The notes under the pieces: generated by a model
What the model was told of the DNA's origin: nothing
The model's input: the letters and a program-made list of their open reading frames with translations, nothing else
Database searches by the model: none
Position numbers and translations under genes: made by a program
Source of the DNA: Clostridia bacterium
GTDB lineage: Bacteria; Bacillota; Clostridia; UMGS1840; HGM11507
Length of the DNA: 64,000 bases
Direction of reading: 5' to 3'
NCBI GenBank assembly: GCA_017554615.1
Contig: JAFZHY010000013.1
Span: 62,001 to 126,000, forward strand
In this document: one piece after another, positions 34,214 through 43,143 of the stretch
Position numbering within the stretch: the first letter of the stretch is position 1
How the letters are laid out: every line of letters begins with the position of its first letter

Positions 34214-34231
34214 AAAAGCCTCCTTAATTTT

Positions 34232-35086
34232 TTATCTTGACACTAATATTTCATTTACCAATGTATTGGTTGCCTCCTGGTCATGAATATAATCAGAAGA
34301 GGTAGAAGACGGAACACCAGGAAGAAGATAAGTTTCCATACTGTCCCCTGTCATTGCTTTTAAAACTGACATAAGCGAGGTAAGGTCAGTTACATCAATG
34401 TTTGTTTTAACGCTTGAGATAACCTCTGTATAAATATCGTCAATTTTGTCTATATTTGCAGCGTTTAACTTTTGTTTGAAAAGTTCTTCAATAAACATCT
34501 GCTGATTTTTAACCCTGTACACATCCCCTAACGGATGGCTTCTAAATCTGCAAAATTGCTCTGCCTTTGCTCCGTCAAGAATCTGCGGACCTGGATATAA
34601 GTCTATATATAAATCTTGATAAGGGTCAACATAATACATCCTGTCAGGAACATTGATAGAAACTCCGCCCAAAACATCTACTATGTTTTTAAAAATATCA
34701 GGGCTTATAACTGCATAGTAGTTAACAGGAAGACCGATAATTTCAGTAACCTTTTCAATCGCTCTCTGGTGGTTATTGCCACCGTATGCAGAATTTATTT
34801 TTGCATTTCTTCCGTTTATATTAACTCTTGTATCCCTTGGTATTGAGATAACACTTATTTTATTTGTCTTAGTGTTTATCGATGCAAACAAAATTGTATC
34901 TGTAAGTGTTTTTGTATGCTTGTCCGTAGCCATAATGAGCATATTCACTCTGCCACCCACAGCCTTAACAGTTCCAAGGTCATACTGATTGTTTGCTGTA
35001 TATATATAAACTCTTGCAGACAATACGCCCATTAAAGACATCATGCACATAATAAGAACAAGAGTTATAATTCTAAAAAACTTCAT
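34232..35086 (-). CDS. LytR-CpsA-Psr (LCP) family phosphotransferase
   Basis: 284 residues with one N-terminal membrane helix and an extracellular LCP domain: DTILFASINTKTNKISVISI with IPRDTRV, and the later RFRSHPLGDVYRVKNQQ. LCP proteins attach lipid-linked glycopolymers such as teichoic acids or capsule to peptidoglycan. The ATG at 35086 is chosen over the frame at 35143 because the extra residues are polar and the helix begins right after MKFF; the ribosome site is weak (GGAGATGAGACGG). Upstream is the displaced lysS end repeat. Confidence 0.85.
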   Translation of the reverse strand: MKFFRIITLVLIMCMMSLMGVLSARVYIYTANNQYDLGTVKAVGGRVNMLIMATDKHTKTLTDTILFASINTKTNKISVISIPRDTRVNINGRNAKINSAYGGNNHQRAIEKVTEIIGLPVNYYAVISPDIFKNIVDVLGGVSINVPDRMYYVDPYQDLYIDLYPGPQILDGAKAEQFCRFRSHPLGDVYRVKNQQMFIEELFKQKLNAANIDKIDDIYTEVISSVKTNIDVTDLTSLMSVLKAMTGDSMETYLLPGVPSSTSSDYIHDQEATNTLVNEILVSR

Positions 35087-35194
35087 TAAATTCAAAACCG
35101 TCTCATCTCCGTATTTTAATCTTAATATACTTAATTCTATCATATATATTATAAAATTTAAAGGGTTTTTTATTATAAATAGAATTAATTATAT

Positions 35195-35280
35195 AAAAAC
35201 TGCAATATCAGAAGTATATCGATATTGCAGTTTTAAAGTTTTTAATTTTTATTTATCAAGTGGCTTCATTGTTGGGAATA
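35195..35280. repeat. attL-like copy of the lysS 3' end
   Basis: 86-bp segment identical to 39561-39646 except at about three positions. It holds the last nine lysS codons (F-P-T-M-K-P-L-D-K-stop) and the lysS terminator hairpin AAAACTGCAATATC / GATATTGCAGTTTT. Placed next to the broken integrase, it looks like the old lysS end displaced when an element integrated at the 3' end of lysS. Confidence 0.8.
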
Positions 35281-35385
35281 CACTTTGCACATTCCCATAA
35301 CTTCTTATAAGTTATTATAACCCATAAATTCAAGCCTTGTCAATACCTGATATTTCACATATCTCCTTATAATTTCTTATATCTC

Positions 35386-35417
35386 TGTCGTAAAATGTCG
35401 TAAAAGTTGTCGTAAAA
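35386..35417. repeat. Three direct repeats TGTCGTAAAA beside the integrase
   Basis: TGTCGTAAAA at 35386, 35396 and 35408, between the attL-like copy and the integrase 3' end. Short direct repeats in this position are typical arm-type binding sites for tyrosine recombinases; that role is inferred. Confidence 0.5.
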
Positions 35418-35420
35418 CCT

Positions 35421-36100
35421 CTAACAGATTTTGATTTTACCTTCCAATCTTGCAAAAGATGCCTGTTTCCGCTCCTTTGTCGCTTCGTTGTACACATTCA
35501 TTGTTGTACTAATATCTGCATGTCCCATAATTTCCTGAATGATTTTCAGGTCTGTTTCATTCTCACAAAATCTTGTACAAAAGGTGTGTCTTAATGAATG
35601 ACAACTAAAGTGTGGTATCAATATCGGCTCTCGGCGTTCCTTTGCTGCACGTTCAATTTCTTGCTTATTACAAGCTTCATAAATGCGTTTTATGGCTCTG
35701 TTTATTGCATGGGGATTGTGTACATATCCAAACCTGTTTTTGAATACAAAACCCAAATAACCATCTATAATCGTTGTGTTAGAGCCTGTTTGAAACTGTC
35801 GCATTTTCTCTTGTAATAATGCTTTTCGTACCGCTCCAAACATAGGCACAATTCTTTTGCCTGATTTCGTTTCGTCGTTGTAATGTGCATTTCACATTTA
35901 CCATCATCTTGTTGCCAGTATATCAAATTATGATTGATATAATACCATCTTTGAAATCGCAATCTTCCCAAGTCAAACCAATAATTTCACCAACGCTGCA
36001 CCCTGTACCAAGAAATACAGTAAACAAGGGTAGCCATTGCTGATACTCTTTTGAGTTAGCAACAAAATCAATAAACATTGCCTGTTTTTCAGCATAAAAA
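35421..36100 (-). pseudogene. Tyrosine recombinase (integrase), degraded
   Basis: The catalytic domain is readable in three pieces. The first (about 36100-35960) reads FVANSKEYQQWLPLFTVFLG then TGCSVGEIIGLTWEDCDF; the usual catalytic Arg of GxRxxE is Ser here. A frameshift near 35945 (loss of one 4-base repeat unit) leads to NHNLIYWQQDDGKCEMH; another near 35865 (one A lost) leads to MFGAVRKALL and the end with HSLRHTFCTRF, GHADISTTMNVY. The N-terminal half is missing. At least two frameshifts and a lost catalytic Arg make it inactive. Confidence 0.85.
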
Positions 36101-36103
36101 GAA

Positions 36104-36133
36104 ATGTGCCAAAAACATTCGTTTTTGACACAT
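36104..36133 (-). terminator. Terminator after the BspA-type gene
   Basis: ATGTG-CAAAAAC / GTTTTTG-CACAT near-perfect stem with ATTC loop; on the minus strand it is followed by ATTTCTTTTTA. Confidence 0.65.
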
Positions 36134-36152
36134 CCATTTAATAAGGCTTCAA

Positions 36153-39100
36153 TTATAAATCTATCTTTTTAGATAATGTTATAGGTTGTAAATGGGATGT
36201 CCAAACAAAAACCTTTGCATAAGATGCATCTGATTTTTTAGCCAACGACAGGCTTGTTATATCGTTTACAACAAAATTTTCCGAATTTATATCCAGCATC
36301 CTATCATCAGAATCATATGTGGCAACGTAAACAATAGCTTCACCTGAAAAATCTTCTACGATAACATCGAAATACCACTTTGTAGAGCTGGCAATAAAAT
36401 CAACATTTAAATCCCACGTTTTTGTATTAACAAAAGGTATTTCGTTTTTCGCTGCATATGTTTGTGCATATGTTCCTGTTTCACCATAGATAGTCAATTC
36501 ATCACAATTTTTAAATGCATTATCACCTATCGTTGTTACTGTATTAGGTATTGTTGCTTTTTGAACATTAATACAACCATAAAAAGTTTTGTCTCCGATA
36601 TGTGTTATATTTTCGCTTATCACTATCTCTCTTACATTTGCTCTATTGCTATACCAAGGTATATCTGATGTTGTAGGATAGTTTGGCATTGCCCCCTTGC
36701 CAGTAATACTTAAAAGTCCATTATCATACAAAACCCATTCAATTCCGTTTGCATCAATTCCATTACCAAAAACCTTCTGAACCGTGACTAAACAAGATGT
36801 TTCATAACCACCATCTATTGTTTTTGCTGTAATCACTGCTTCGCCCTTTCCAATAGCGGTAACAACACCATTATCTACTGTTGCAACCTCTTCATTTGAC
36901 GATATCCATTCTATGTTTTTGTTTGTTGCATTGGACGGAAATATTGTCGGAATAAGCGTTTCTGTATTGTTAACAAATATAGTTACGGAAGTTTTATTAA
37001 GAGAAATTCCATTAACAAATATTGGATAATGAACAGTAGCTGTGTCCAAAGGTGAATTATTTGATGCAATTAATATTTTTCCCCATTGCTCTTCAGTTCC
37101 GTTATAATAAATATCTTTTAGTTTTGCGCATCCATAAAAAGCGTACTTATCAACATCAATCAGAGTGTTTGGAACATTAATGCTTACTACATTAGAACAC
37201 CCATAGAAAGCATACGTGCCTATGTGTGTTACTTTACTAGAAAGTGTAATGTTTTTTAAAGAAGTACATTTATAAAAAACATAGTCTTTAATTTCTGTAG
37301 CATTTTCTGGAACAACTAAATTTGTTAGTATTTCATCATTAATAATCAAATCTCCACCATTGCAAAGTGGATTTGCGGTAATACTTTCAAAATCAATATT
37401 AAACCAAGCGAGCAAATCTGTTATATATATTTTTTCTAAAGCAGAACAATTAGAAAAAGCATATGTGCCGATATTAGTTATGTTTTCAGATAGAACTATA
37501 CTTTTTAAATTCTGACATTTATAAAATGTGTAATCTTTTATCTCTGTAACATTGTCAGGGATAGTTATATCATCTATTATGTCATTATTCAAATAAAAAT
37601 CTGCGTCATTACATAATGGGTTTGAGGCACTACCACTAAAATCGATATTACACCATGCCGCAATATCTGATATATATACCTTTTCCAAATTAGAACAGGT
37701 AACAAATGCGAAGTTGCCAATGGTTACAACGCTTTTCCCTATTGTTATATTTTCCAAACTGCCACACCATGCAAAAGCATACGAACCTATGCTTTTAACA
37801 CTATCTGGAATCACTATGCTCGTTATATTGCTGCAGCTTGCAAATGCAGAGTCTCCTATACTTATTACTCCATTTGGAATTGTTATATTATCTAAGTTGC
37901 CACAGTGATAAAAGGCATTGTTTCCAATTCGTGTAACTCCTGACGGCATAGAGATATATGTTAAGTTGTCACAATAAGAAAATACATAATCGCCAATGTC
38001 CGTAACGCTTTCAGGCAAGATATAAGTCTGTTCGCTTCTTCCAGCACCATACCGAATCAATGTTCTTTTGTTTTTATCATAAAGGACTCCATCAATCGAA
38101 CAGTAGTTTTCATTATTTACATTTACATTTATGTTTTTCAACTTATCACAAGAATCAAACACATCACCCGAAATATTAGTTGCCCCGATTCCAATTTTTA
38201 TATTGACTAAATCATAACAAGCAAAAAAAGCTGAACGCCCAATGTTAGTAACACTATCCGGAATTTCGACATCTGTTAAACTATGACAATTGGCAAATGC
38301 TTGAACTCCTATGTCGGTTACACTTTCAGGAAGCGAAAAATTAGATAAATTTCGACATGCCCAAAAAGCATTTGTCCGTATTTCCAATAATCCTTCTGGA
38401 AATGTAACATTAACTAAATTATCACAATTAGAAAAAGCAGAACTACCTATGATTTTCACACTATCAGGAATTTTATATGCTGCATCACTTTTTGCTATAG
38501 GATAATTAATTAATATTGTCTTATTTTTATCAAAAAGCACTCCATCTAATGAACTATAATTCTGATTGTTATCGTTGACAGTTATCTTGCGCAGTTTATC
38601 ACAGCTATAAAAAGCAGTATCTGCGATATTTTCAACACCGCTACCGATTGTAATACTATCTATATTTTCGCAATAGGACAAGGTGCCTCCTTCTATATTT
38701 GTTACTCCATTAGGTATTACTATATTTGTCAAACTTTCACAATACGAAAACGCATAGTTACCAATATGTGTTACGGTATCAGGAATTGCCACAGCTGTTA
38801 AATCCCAACAATAATAGAATGCATATTCATCAATACTTTCAATGGTGTTTGGGAGTTCTATGTCAGTTAAATAATAACAATAAGCAAACGCAGAAGTTCC
38901 AATCCTTTTTACACTATTCCGAATAGTTACTTTTGTAATACTGAAACTATAAAAAGCTCTGTCTCCTATGCTGGTCACACCAACATCTATTACAACAGTT
39001 TTAATTTTACTGCGATTAGAATACCATGGGGTTGATGACACACTTGTGTAGTTTTCCATATCACCTATCCCGCTTATTGTAAGTGTTCCCGAGTCATCAA

Positions 39101-39224
39101 GAGTCCATGTCAAATTATCTCCGCATGTGCCACTTGAAGCTGCATTGACTGTAATAGGGATAAATGAAATAAGACTTGCCATAATACTAAAAATTAATAT
39201 CAAGCTCAAAATGGTTTTTCTCAT
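36153..39224 (-). CDS. BspA-type leucine-rich-repeat surface protein with Ig-like domain
   Basis: 1023 residues. A signal peptide (MRKTILSLILIFSIMASLIS) is followed by about twenty 23-residue LRR_5 repeats of the form ..I.IPdsVtsIGdyAFs.C.nL.. spanning roughly residues 60-700, broken by short GVLYDKNKRTLIRY-type inserts. A bacterial Ig-like (Big_2) domain follows (about 720-800, SLNKTSVTIFVNNTETLIPT). LRR segments return near residue 850, with an unrecognised beta tail. Such proteins bind host matrix or other cells. No sortase motif or S-layer domain is seen. It is cargo of the element at lysS. The start at 39224 has GGGAGG upstream. Confidence 0.9.
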   Translation of the reverse strand: MRKTILSLILIFSIMASLISFIPITVNAASSGTCGDNLTWTLDDSGTLTISGIGDMENYTSVSSTPWYSNRSKIKTVVIDVGVTSIGDRAFYSFSITKVTIRNSVKRIGTSAFAYCYYLTDIELPNTIESIDEYAFYYCWDLTAVAIPDTVTHIGNYAFSYCESLTNIVIPNGVTNIEGGTLSYCENIDSITIGSGVENIADTAFYSCDKLRKITVNDNNQNYSSLDGVLFDKNKTILINYPIAKSDAAYKIPDSVKIIGSSAFSNCDNLVNVTFPEGLLEIRTNAFWACRNLSNFSLPESVTDIGVQAFANCHSLTDVEIPDSVTNIGRSAFFACYDLVNIKIGIGATNISGDVFDSCDKLKNINVNVNNENYCSIDGVLYDKNKRTLIRYGAGRSEQTYILPESVTDIGDYVFSYCDNLTYISMPSGVTRIGNNAFYHCGNLDNITIPNGVISIGDSAFASCSNITSIVIPDSVKSIGSYAFAWCGSLENITIGKSVVTIGNFAFVTCSNLEKVYISDIAAWCNIDFSGSASNPLCNDADFYLNNDIIDDITIPDNVTEIKDYTFYKCQNLKSIVLSENITNIGTYAFSNCSALEKIYITDLLAWFNIDFESITANPLCNGGDLIINDEILTNLVVPENATEIKDYVFYKCTSLKNITLSSKVTHIGTYAFYGCSNVVSINVPNTLIDVDKYAFYGCAKLKDIYYNGTEEQWGKILIASNNSPLDTATVHYPIFVNGISLNKTSVTIFVNNTETLIPTIFPSNATNKNIEWISSNEEVATVDNGVVTAIGKGEAVITAKTIDGGYETSCLVTVQKVFGNGIDANGIEWVLYDNGLLSITGKGAMPNYPTTSDIPWYSNRANVREIVISENITHIGDKTFYGCINVQKATIPNTVTTIGDNAFKNCDELTIYGETGTYAQTYAAKNEIPFVNTKTWDLNVDFIASSTKWYFDVIVEDFSGEAIVYVATYDSDDRMLDINSENFVVNDITSLSLAKKSDASYAKVFVWTSHLQPITLSKKIDL

Positions 39225-39434
39225 AATTATAAAGCCTCCCAACAAAAAATGCGTAGCCCATATTTCAGAGCTACGCACGAAAAACATACAACCCTGACGA
39301 TAAGGCTGCTAGACACTTATACTTGCATTTCCTCGCAAGGTTATAAAGTTAGAGTGCACACTTTTGCCAAATTAGCGTACACCTTGCGACGAATAAATAT
39401 ACTTAACCCATTATAAGCATAGTATGTAGCATAA
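39225..39434 (-). promoter_or_regulatory. Long structured leader with internal terminator, BspA-type gene
   Basis: About 205 nt between promoter and start codon. On the minus strand: stem TCGCAAGGT / ACCTTGCGA enclosing about 40 nt; a smaller hairpin ATAAG / CTTAT; the sequence GGTTGTATGTTTTTCGTG; then an intrinsic terminator TGCGTAGC / GCTACGCA followed by TTTTTT, about 20 nt before the ribosome site. A terminator inside the leader means expression depends on read-through. The layout is shared with the leader at 50.4 kb. Family not recognised. Confidence 0.65.
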
Positions 39435-39436
39435 CT

Positions 39437-39465
39437 ATTATATCACTAAAAGTCAAATTTTTCAA
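39437..39465 (-). promoter_or_regulatory. Promoter of the BspA-type gene
   Basis: Minus strand TTGAAA (39465-39460), 17-bp spacer, TATAAT (39442-39437). Confidence 0.65.
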
Positions 39466-39479
39466 TATTTTTGATACAG

Positions 39480-39510
39480 TTAACATATCCTTGCCAAAAG
39501 TATATGTTAA
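39480..39510. other. Isolated hairpin in the gap upstream of the BspA-type promoter
   Basis: TTAACATAT / ATATGTTAA perfect 9-bp dyad. Nothing else recognisable lies between the promoter at 39465 and the lysS end repeat at 39561. Confidence 0.4.
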
Positions 39511-39560
39511 GAAGTCCTGAAATTTTTGCTCTTTTATTATAAAGATATTACTTTTACATA

Positions 39561-39646
39561 AAAAACTGCAATATCAGAAGTATACCGATATTGCAGTTTT
39601 AAAGTTTTTAATTTTTATTTATCAAGTGGCTTCATTGTAGGAAATA
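39561..39646. repeat. attR-like copy at the lysS 3' end, with lysS terminator
   Basis: Partner of 35195-35280 (about 83 of 86 bases identical). It includes the last lysS codons and the terminator AAAACTGCAATATC / GATATTGCAGTTTT (39562-39600). The 4.3 kb between the two copies is the probable integrated element. Confidence 0.8.
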
Positions 39647-41168
39647 ATAAAACATCTCTTATTGCCTGAGAGTCAGTAAGGAGCATACACATTCTGTCGA
39701 TACCAAAGCCGATACCGCCTGTTGGAGGCATACCGATTTCCAACGCGTTCATAAAGTCTTCATCGGTTGTATTTGCTTCCTGGTCGCCTAATGCAAGAAG
39801 TGCTTCCTGCGCTTTAAATCTTTCTCTCTGGTCAATCGGGTCGTTAAGTTCTGAATATGCGTTTGCCATTTCCCAACCGTTCATAAAGAATTCAAATCTT
39901 TCAACATATTCAGGATTTTCCGGTTTTTTCTTGGTAAGCGGAGAAATCTCAATAGGGTGGTCCATAACAAATGTAGGCTGAAGAAGATGCTCTTCAACAT
40001 ATGTTTCAAAGAAGAGATTTAAGATATCGCCTTTTTTGTGGTGTTCTTCAAATTCAACATGATGTTTCTTTGCGATTTCTTTTGCTTCCTCACAAGTTTT
40101 AATTTCGTTAAAGTCAACCCCTGAATATTTTTTAACAGCGTCAACCATTGTTATTCTTTCAAACGGTTTGCCTAAATCCATTTCTATACCGTTATATACA
40201 ATTTTTGTAGTACCAAGAACTTCATTTGCAACATGACGGTAAAGATTTTCAGTTAAGTCCATCATACCGTGATAATCAGTATATGCCTGATAAAGTTCCA
40301 TAAGGGTAAATTCAGGGTTATGACGGGTATCGAGGCCTTCGTTTCTGAAAACTCTGCCTATTTCATAAACCTTTTCCATTCCACCTACGATAAGACGTTT
40401 TAAGTACAACTCTAATGATATACGAAGTTTAAAATCTTCGCCAAGTGCATTAAAATGAGTTTCAAAAGGACGAGCAGCAGCACCACCTGCGTTTGATACA
40501 AGCATAGGTGTTTCAACTTCCAAGAAACCTTGCCCGTCTAAGTATTTTCTTATTGCAGAAATAATTTTTGAACGTTTGATAAAGGTATCCTTAACATCAT
40601 TGTTCATAATAAGGTCGATATATCTTTTACGGTATCTTAAATCAGTATTTGTCATTCCGTGGAACTTTTCAGGAAGCGGCTGAAGAGATTTTGTAAGAAG
40701 AGTTATATTATCAACTCTAACAGAAATTTCACCAGTCTGAGTAGTGAAGACTTCGCCTGTTGCACCTATAATATCGCCGATATCAAGTTTTTTAAAGCGT
40801 TCGTACTCTTCGTCTCCCAATATATCTTTTTTAACAAAGATCTGAACCTGCCCGTCCATATCAAGTATATGGCAAAATCCAACCTTACCCATACCTCTTT
40901 TAGACATAATTCTGCCGGCAATACATACATTCTTTCCGTCAAGAGCAGAGATTTTGGCAGTTATGGTTTTTGTTTCTCCATGAACCTGAATTTCTCTTTC
41001 TTCGGTTGTATAACCTTCTGAAATATCTTTAGAGGAATGAGTTCTTGAAAACTTAGTGATTACAAAAGGGTCCTTCCCTTCTTTAACTAAATTATCAAGT
41101 TTTTCAATTCTAACTTTTTTAAGTTCGTTAATATCAGTATCAACGACATTCATCATCTGTTCGCTCAA
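39615..41168 (-). CDS. lysS: Lysyl-tRNA synthetase, class II
   Basis: Charges tRNA-Lys. 517 residues: OB-fold anticodon domain in the first 180 residues, then class II motif 2 ([18 protein letters not shown]) and motif 3 ([14 protein letters not shown]). The protein opens at a TTG with AGGAGG 7 bp upstream; the ATG four codons in is an alternative. greA lies 11 bp upstream, an order common in Firmicutes. The 3' end carries the att-like repeat, so the last nine codons may have been supplied by the integrated element. Confidence 0.96.
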   Translation of the reverse strand: MSEQMMNVVDTDINELKKVRIEKLDNLVKEGKDPFVITKFSRTHSSKDISEGYTTEEREIQVHGETKTITAKISALDGKNVCIAGRIMSKRGMGKVGFCHILDMDGQVQIFVKKDILGDEEYERFKKLDIGDIIGATGEVFTTQTGEISVRVDNITLLTKSLQPLPEKFHGMTNTDLRYRKRYIDLIMNNDVKDTFIKRSKIISAIRKYLDGQGFLEVETPMLVSNAGGAAARPFETHFNALGEDFKLRISLELYLKRLIVGGMEKVYEIGRVFRNEGLDTRHNPEFTLMELYQAYTDYHGMMDLTENLYRHVANEVLGTTKIVYNGIEMDLGKPFERITMVDAVKKYSGVDFNEIKTCEEAKEIAKKHHVEFEEHHKKGDILNLFFETYVEEHLLQPTFVMDHPIEISPLTKKKPENPEYVERFEFFMNGWEMANAYSELNDPIDQRERFKAQEALLALGDQEANTTDEDFMNALEIGMPPTGGIGFGIDRMCMLLTDSQAIRDVLLFPTMKPLDK

Positions 41169-41179
41169 GAGAATTCCTC

Positions 41180-41653
41180 CTATTTTGTGATCTCTAAAAT
41201 TTTAAACTCCATAACACCCTGAGGTGCATCTACATAAACTTCGTCTCCCTCTTTTTTGCCAAGAAGAGCAGTTCCCAAAGGAGATTCGTTTGAAATTTTA
41301 TACTGAGCCGGATTTGCTTCAGTTGAACCTACAATAGAATAAGTTATTTCTTCGTCAAACTCTTTATCAAAAAGTTTAACTTTACAACCTATGGTAACAA
41401 TACCCTCGTTTAAGGAATCGTCTTCTATTACCTTTGCATTTTTTATAGTGTTTTCAAGTTTATTGATTTTTTCTTCAACTTCTGCCTGTTCGTTTTTTGC
41501 GGCATCATATTCTGCATTTTCGGATAAGTCGCCAAAAGAAAGTGCTTCTTTGATTTTTTCAGCAATTTCCTTTCTTTTTTCTGTTTTTAAGAATTCTAGT
41601 TGGTCTTTTAAACCCTGCAGACCGTCTGCAGTAAGTAATATTTCTTTAGACAT
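41180..41653 (-). CDS. greA: GreA transcript cleavage factor
   Basis: Rescues backtracked RNA polymerase by stimulating cleavage of the nascent RNA. 157 residues: N-terminal antiparallel coiled coil (to about residue 75) with the tip [12 protein letters not shown], and a C-terminal FKBP-like domain ending [10 protein letters not shown]. The ATG at 41653 has GGAGG 8 bp upstream. Directly followed by lysS. Confidence 0.95.
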   Translation of the reverse strand: MSKEILLTADGLQGLKDQLEFLKTEKRKEIAEKIKEALSFGDLSENAEYDAAKNEQAEVEEKINKLENTIKNAKVIEDDSLNEGIVTIGCKVKLFDKEFDEEITYSIVGSTEANPAQYKISNESPLGTALLGKKEGDEVYVDAPQGVMEFKILEITK

Positions 41654-41712
41654 CGCTAAATCCTCCAATTTACTAATCTATCAGTTTATTATATTACTTT
41701 AAAACTTTTATG

Positions 41713-42432
41713 TCAAGTGTTTTTTGATATGAAGAAGTCAACTTTGAATGGGTCTGAAATTATTTTATTATAAACTGCGTCGCTTATATTAAAAATATTG
41801 TCTTCTTCCTTAAAGTTTATCTTAATATCGCTTATTCCCTTTTTATTACAAGTTTCAAAAATATCAATGAGTTTGCCTGAGAGTGTGTTTAACTTTATTT
41901 CGGATGCTGATAGGTTTATAAGAATATCACAGTCAATATTTTTATACCCCTCTTTTATTACAACAGGCACACCTGTTGCTCTGTAAAATGCATCTGCATA
42001 TCCCCTTATCTTTTCAGGACTTTTAGTATAGATACATAACATTTTAAGTTTGTTTCTTAGTTCAATAACTTTTTTTATTACAAAATCGGTTTTATAACCG
42101 TCAATAATTCCTAAAGTAAGGGTTCCCTCTTTTATACCTAAATAATTAGATAGTTTAAGGGCCATTTTATCCATATTATTTATAAGAATATTATTTTTTG
42201 TTACAACATTTATTTTACTTTCAAAGAAACTTATAAAGTTATGGGATATATTATTATCAAATGCAATATTAACTATCCTGTCTTTATTTAACTTTTTTAT
42301 AAGTTTTTTTCTTGTTATTAAATACTCATTTGATATTTTATAAACTGATATTTTACCGTACATTTCTTTTTTTACCCTGAAGGGGAAATTACTGGTATTA
42401 CTTTTTATTATAAGTGCGTTCAAAAAAACCAC
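41713..42432 (-). CDS. Uncharacterised 239-residue protein
   Basis: Soluble, basic. The second half (GIIDGYKTDFVIKKVIELRN and LCIYTKSPEKIRGYADAFYR) has a Rossmann-like beta/alpha rhythm, resembling a nucleotide- or NAD-binding fold, but no glycine-rich loop is clear. I do not recognise the family. It lies upstream of greA on the same strand with a 59-bp gap, and has no obvious operon partner. Confidence 0.55.
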   Translation of the reverse strand: MVFLNALIIKSNTSNFPFRVKKEMYGKISVYKISNEYLITRKKLIKKLNKDRIVNIAFDNNISHNFISFFESKINVVTKNNILINNMDKMALKLSNYLGIKEGTLTLGIIDGYKTDFVIKKVIELRNKLKMLCIYTKSPEKIRGYADAFYRATGVPVVIKEGYKNIDCDILINLSASEIKLNTLSGKLIDIFETCNKKGISDIKINFKEEDNIFNISDAVYNKIISDPFKVDFFISKNT

Positions 42433-42446
42433 CCCTAATAATACCT

Positions 42447-42476
42447 ATTAAAAAAAGCCCGGAATAATTCCGGACT
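42447..42476 (-). terminator. Terminator
   Basis: AGTCCGGAAT / ATTCCGGGCT stem followed on the minus strand by a T-run; ends the 62-residue gene. Confidence 0.75.
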
Positions 42477-42490
42477 TTCTTCTTTTTGTC

Positions 42491-42679
42491 TTATTTTCTT
42501 CTTTCCTCTTCGCTAACAATAGGTTCCTGAATAAAATTATATATCTCGTTATACCTTAAAAGTTCTTCCTCTGTTCCCATACCCGCAGCAACAAGACCTG
42601 TACAATCGCACAAAGCAGATACTTTAAAATCTTTCTCTTCCGGCAGTTCATTTTTTCTTTTTTCATTCACATTTTTCAC
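42491..42679 (-). CDS. Small uncharacterised protein
   Basis: 62 residues, acidic overall, with two cysteines in SALCDCTGLVAAGMGTEEEL. No signal or membrane span. GGGGTG lies about 7 bp upstream of the ATG. It lies 122 bp downstream of the SCIFF precursor gene after that gene's terminator, so it is probably a separate unit. Not recognised. The CDCTG segment could bind metal or be modified, but this is only a guess. Confidence 0.5.
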   Translation of the reverse strand: MKNVNEKRKNELPEEKDFKVSALCDCTGLVAAGMGTEEELLRYNEIYNFIQEPIVSEEERRK

Positions 42680-42757
42680 CCCAAGATTATTTTATGCGTT
42701 TTTTTTATAGGTATTCTGAAAAATTTTAACATAAAAATTTAATTTATAAAAAAACAA

Positions 42758-42782
42758 GGCAATAATCTTTACGATTATTGCC
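42758..42782 (-). terminator. Terminator after the SCIFF peptide gene
   Basis: GGCAATAATC / GATTATTGCC stem, then TTGTTTTTTTAT on the minus strand. Confidence 0.8.
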
Positions 42783-42801
42783 CTTAACTTTTTAAAATAT
42801 T

Positions 42802-42948
42802 TTATTTGTTAACTCTTTCGCATTTCTGGTTAGCAACTGTGCATGAAGTTTTACAAGCAGACTGACAAGAAGTCTGACATTCGCCACATCCGCCTTTTTT
42901 ACTTGTTTCTTTTAAGTTACATGTTTTTAAAGTTGTAATATGTTTCAT
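42802..42948 (-). CDS. scfA: SCIFF ranthipeptide precursor (ScfA)
   Basis: 48-residue peptide starting MKHITTLKTCNL with the six-cysteine core CGECQTSCQSACKTSC ... C. This matches SCIFF (six cysteines in forty-five residues), a ranthipeptide nearly universal in Clostridia, whose cysteines are cross-linked by the radical SAM enzyme ScfB. An extra Cys lies in the leader at position 10. The maturase, usually next door, is not in this window. The peptide has its own promoter and terminator. Roles in quorum-type signalling have been proposed for the family. Confidence 0.9.
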   Translation of the reverse strand: MKHITTLKTCNLKETSKKGGCGECQTSCQSACKTSCTVANQKCERVNK

Positions 42949-42983
42949 TTTTTATTCCCCCATTAATTAATTTTATTGTTTAT

Positions 42984-43012
42984 ATATTACCATATTATTC
43001 TTTTTAAGTCAA
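42984..43012 (-). promoter_or_regulatory. Promoter of scfA
   Basis: Minus strand TTGACT (43012-43007), 17-bp spacer, TAATAT (42989-42984). The ribosome site is GGGGGA. Confidence 0.6.
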
Positions 43013-43081
43013 CTACTTTTCTATCATTGTTTTTATTCCTGAATTTGTGAATATTTTAAGACAGTATAATCAAAAATATTC

Positions 43082-43109
43082 TTGATTTATTCAAAGGCTG
43101 TGATATAAT
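43082..43109 (+). promoter_or_regulatory. Promoter of the YhcH-family gene
   Basis: TTGATT (43082-43087), 16-bp spacer, TATAAT (43104-43109), 34 bp before the chosen start codon. Confidence 0.6.
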
Positions 43110-43143
43110 AAGTTTAGCAAATTATTTTGAAAGGGTGGATAAA

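Noticed and set aside
39225-39434. Leader as a cyclic-di-GMP (class I or II) riboswitch
   Set aside because: The hallmark core strings of those classes were not found; kept as an unknown structured leader.
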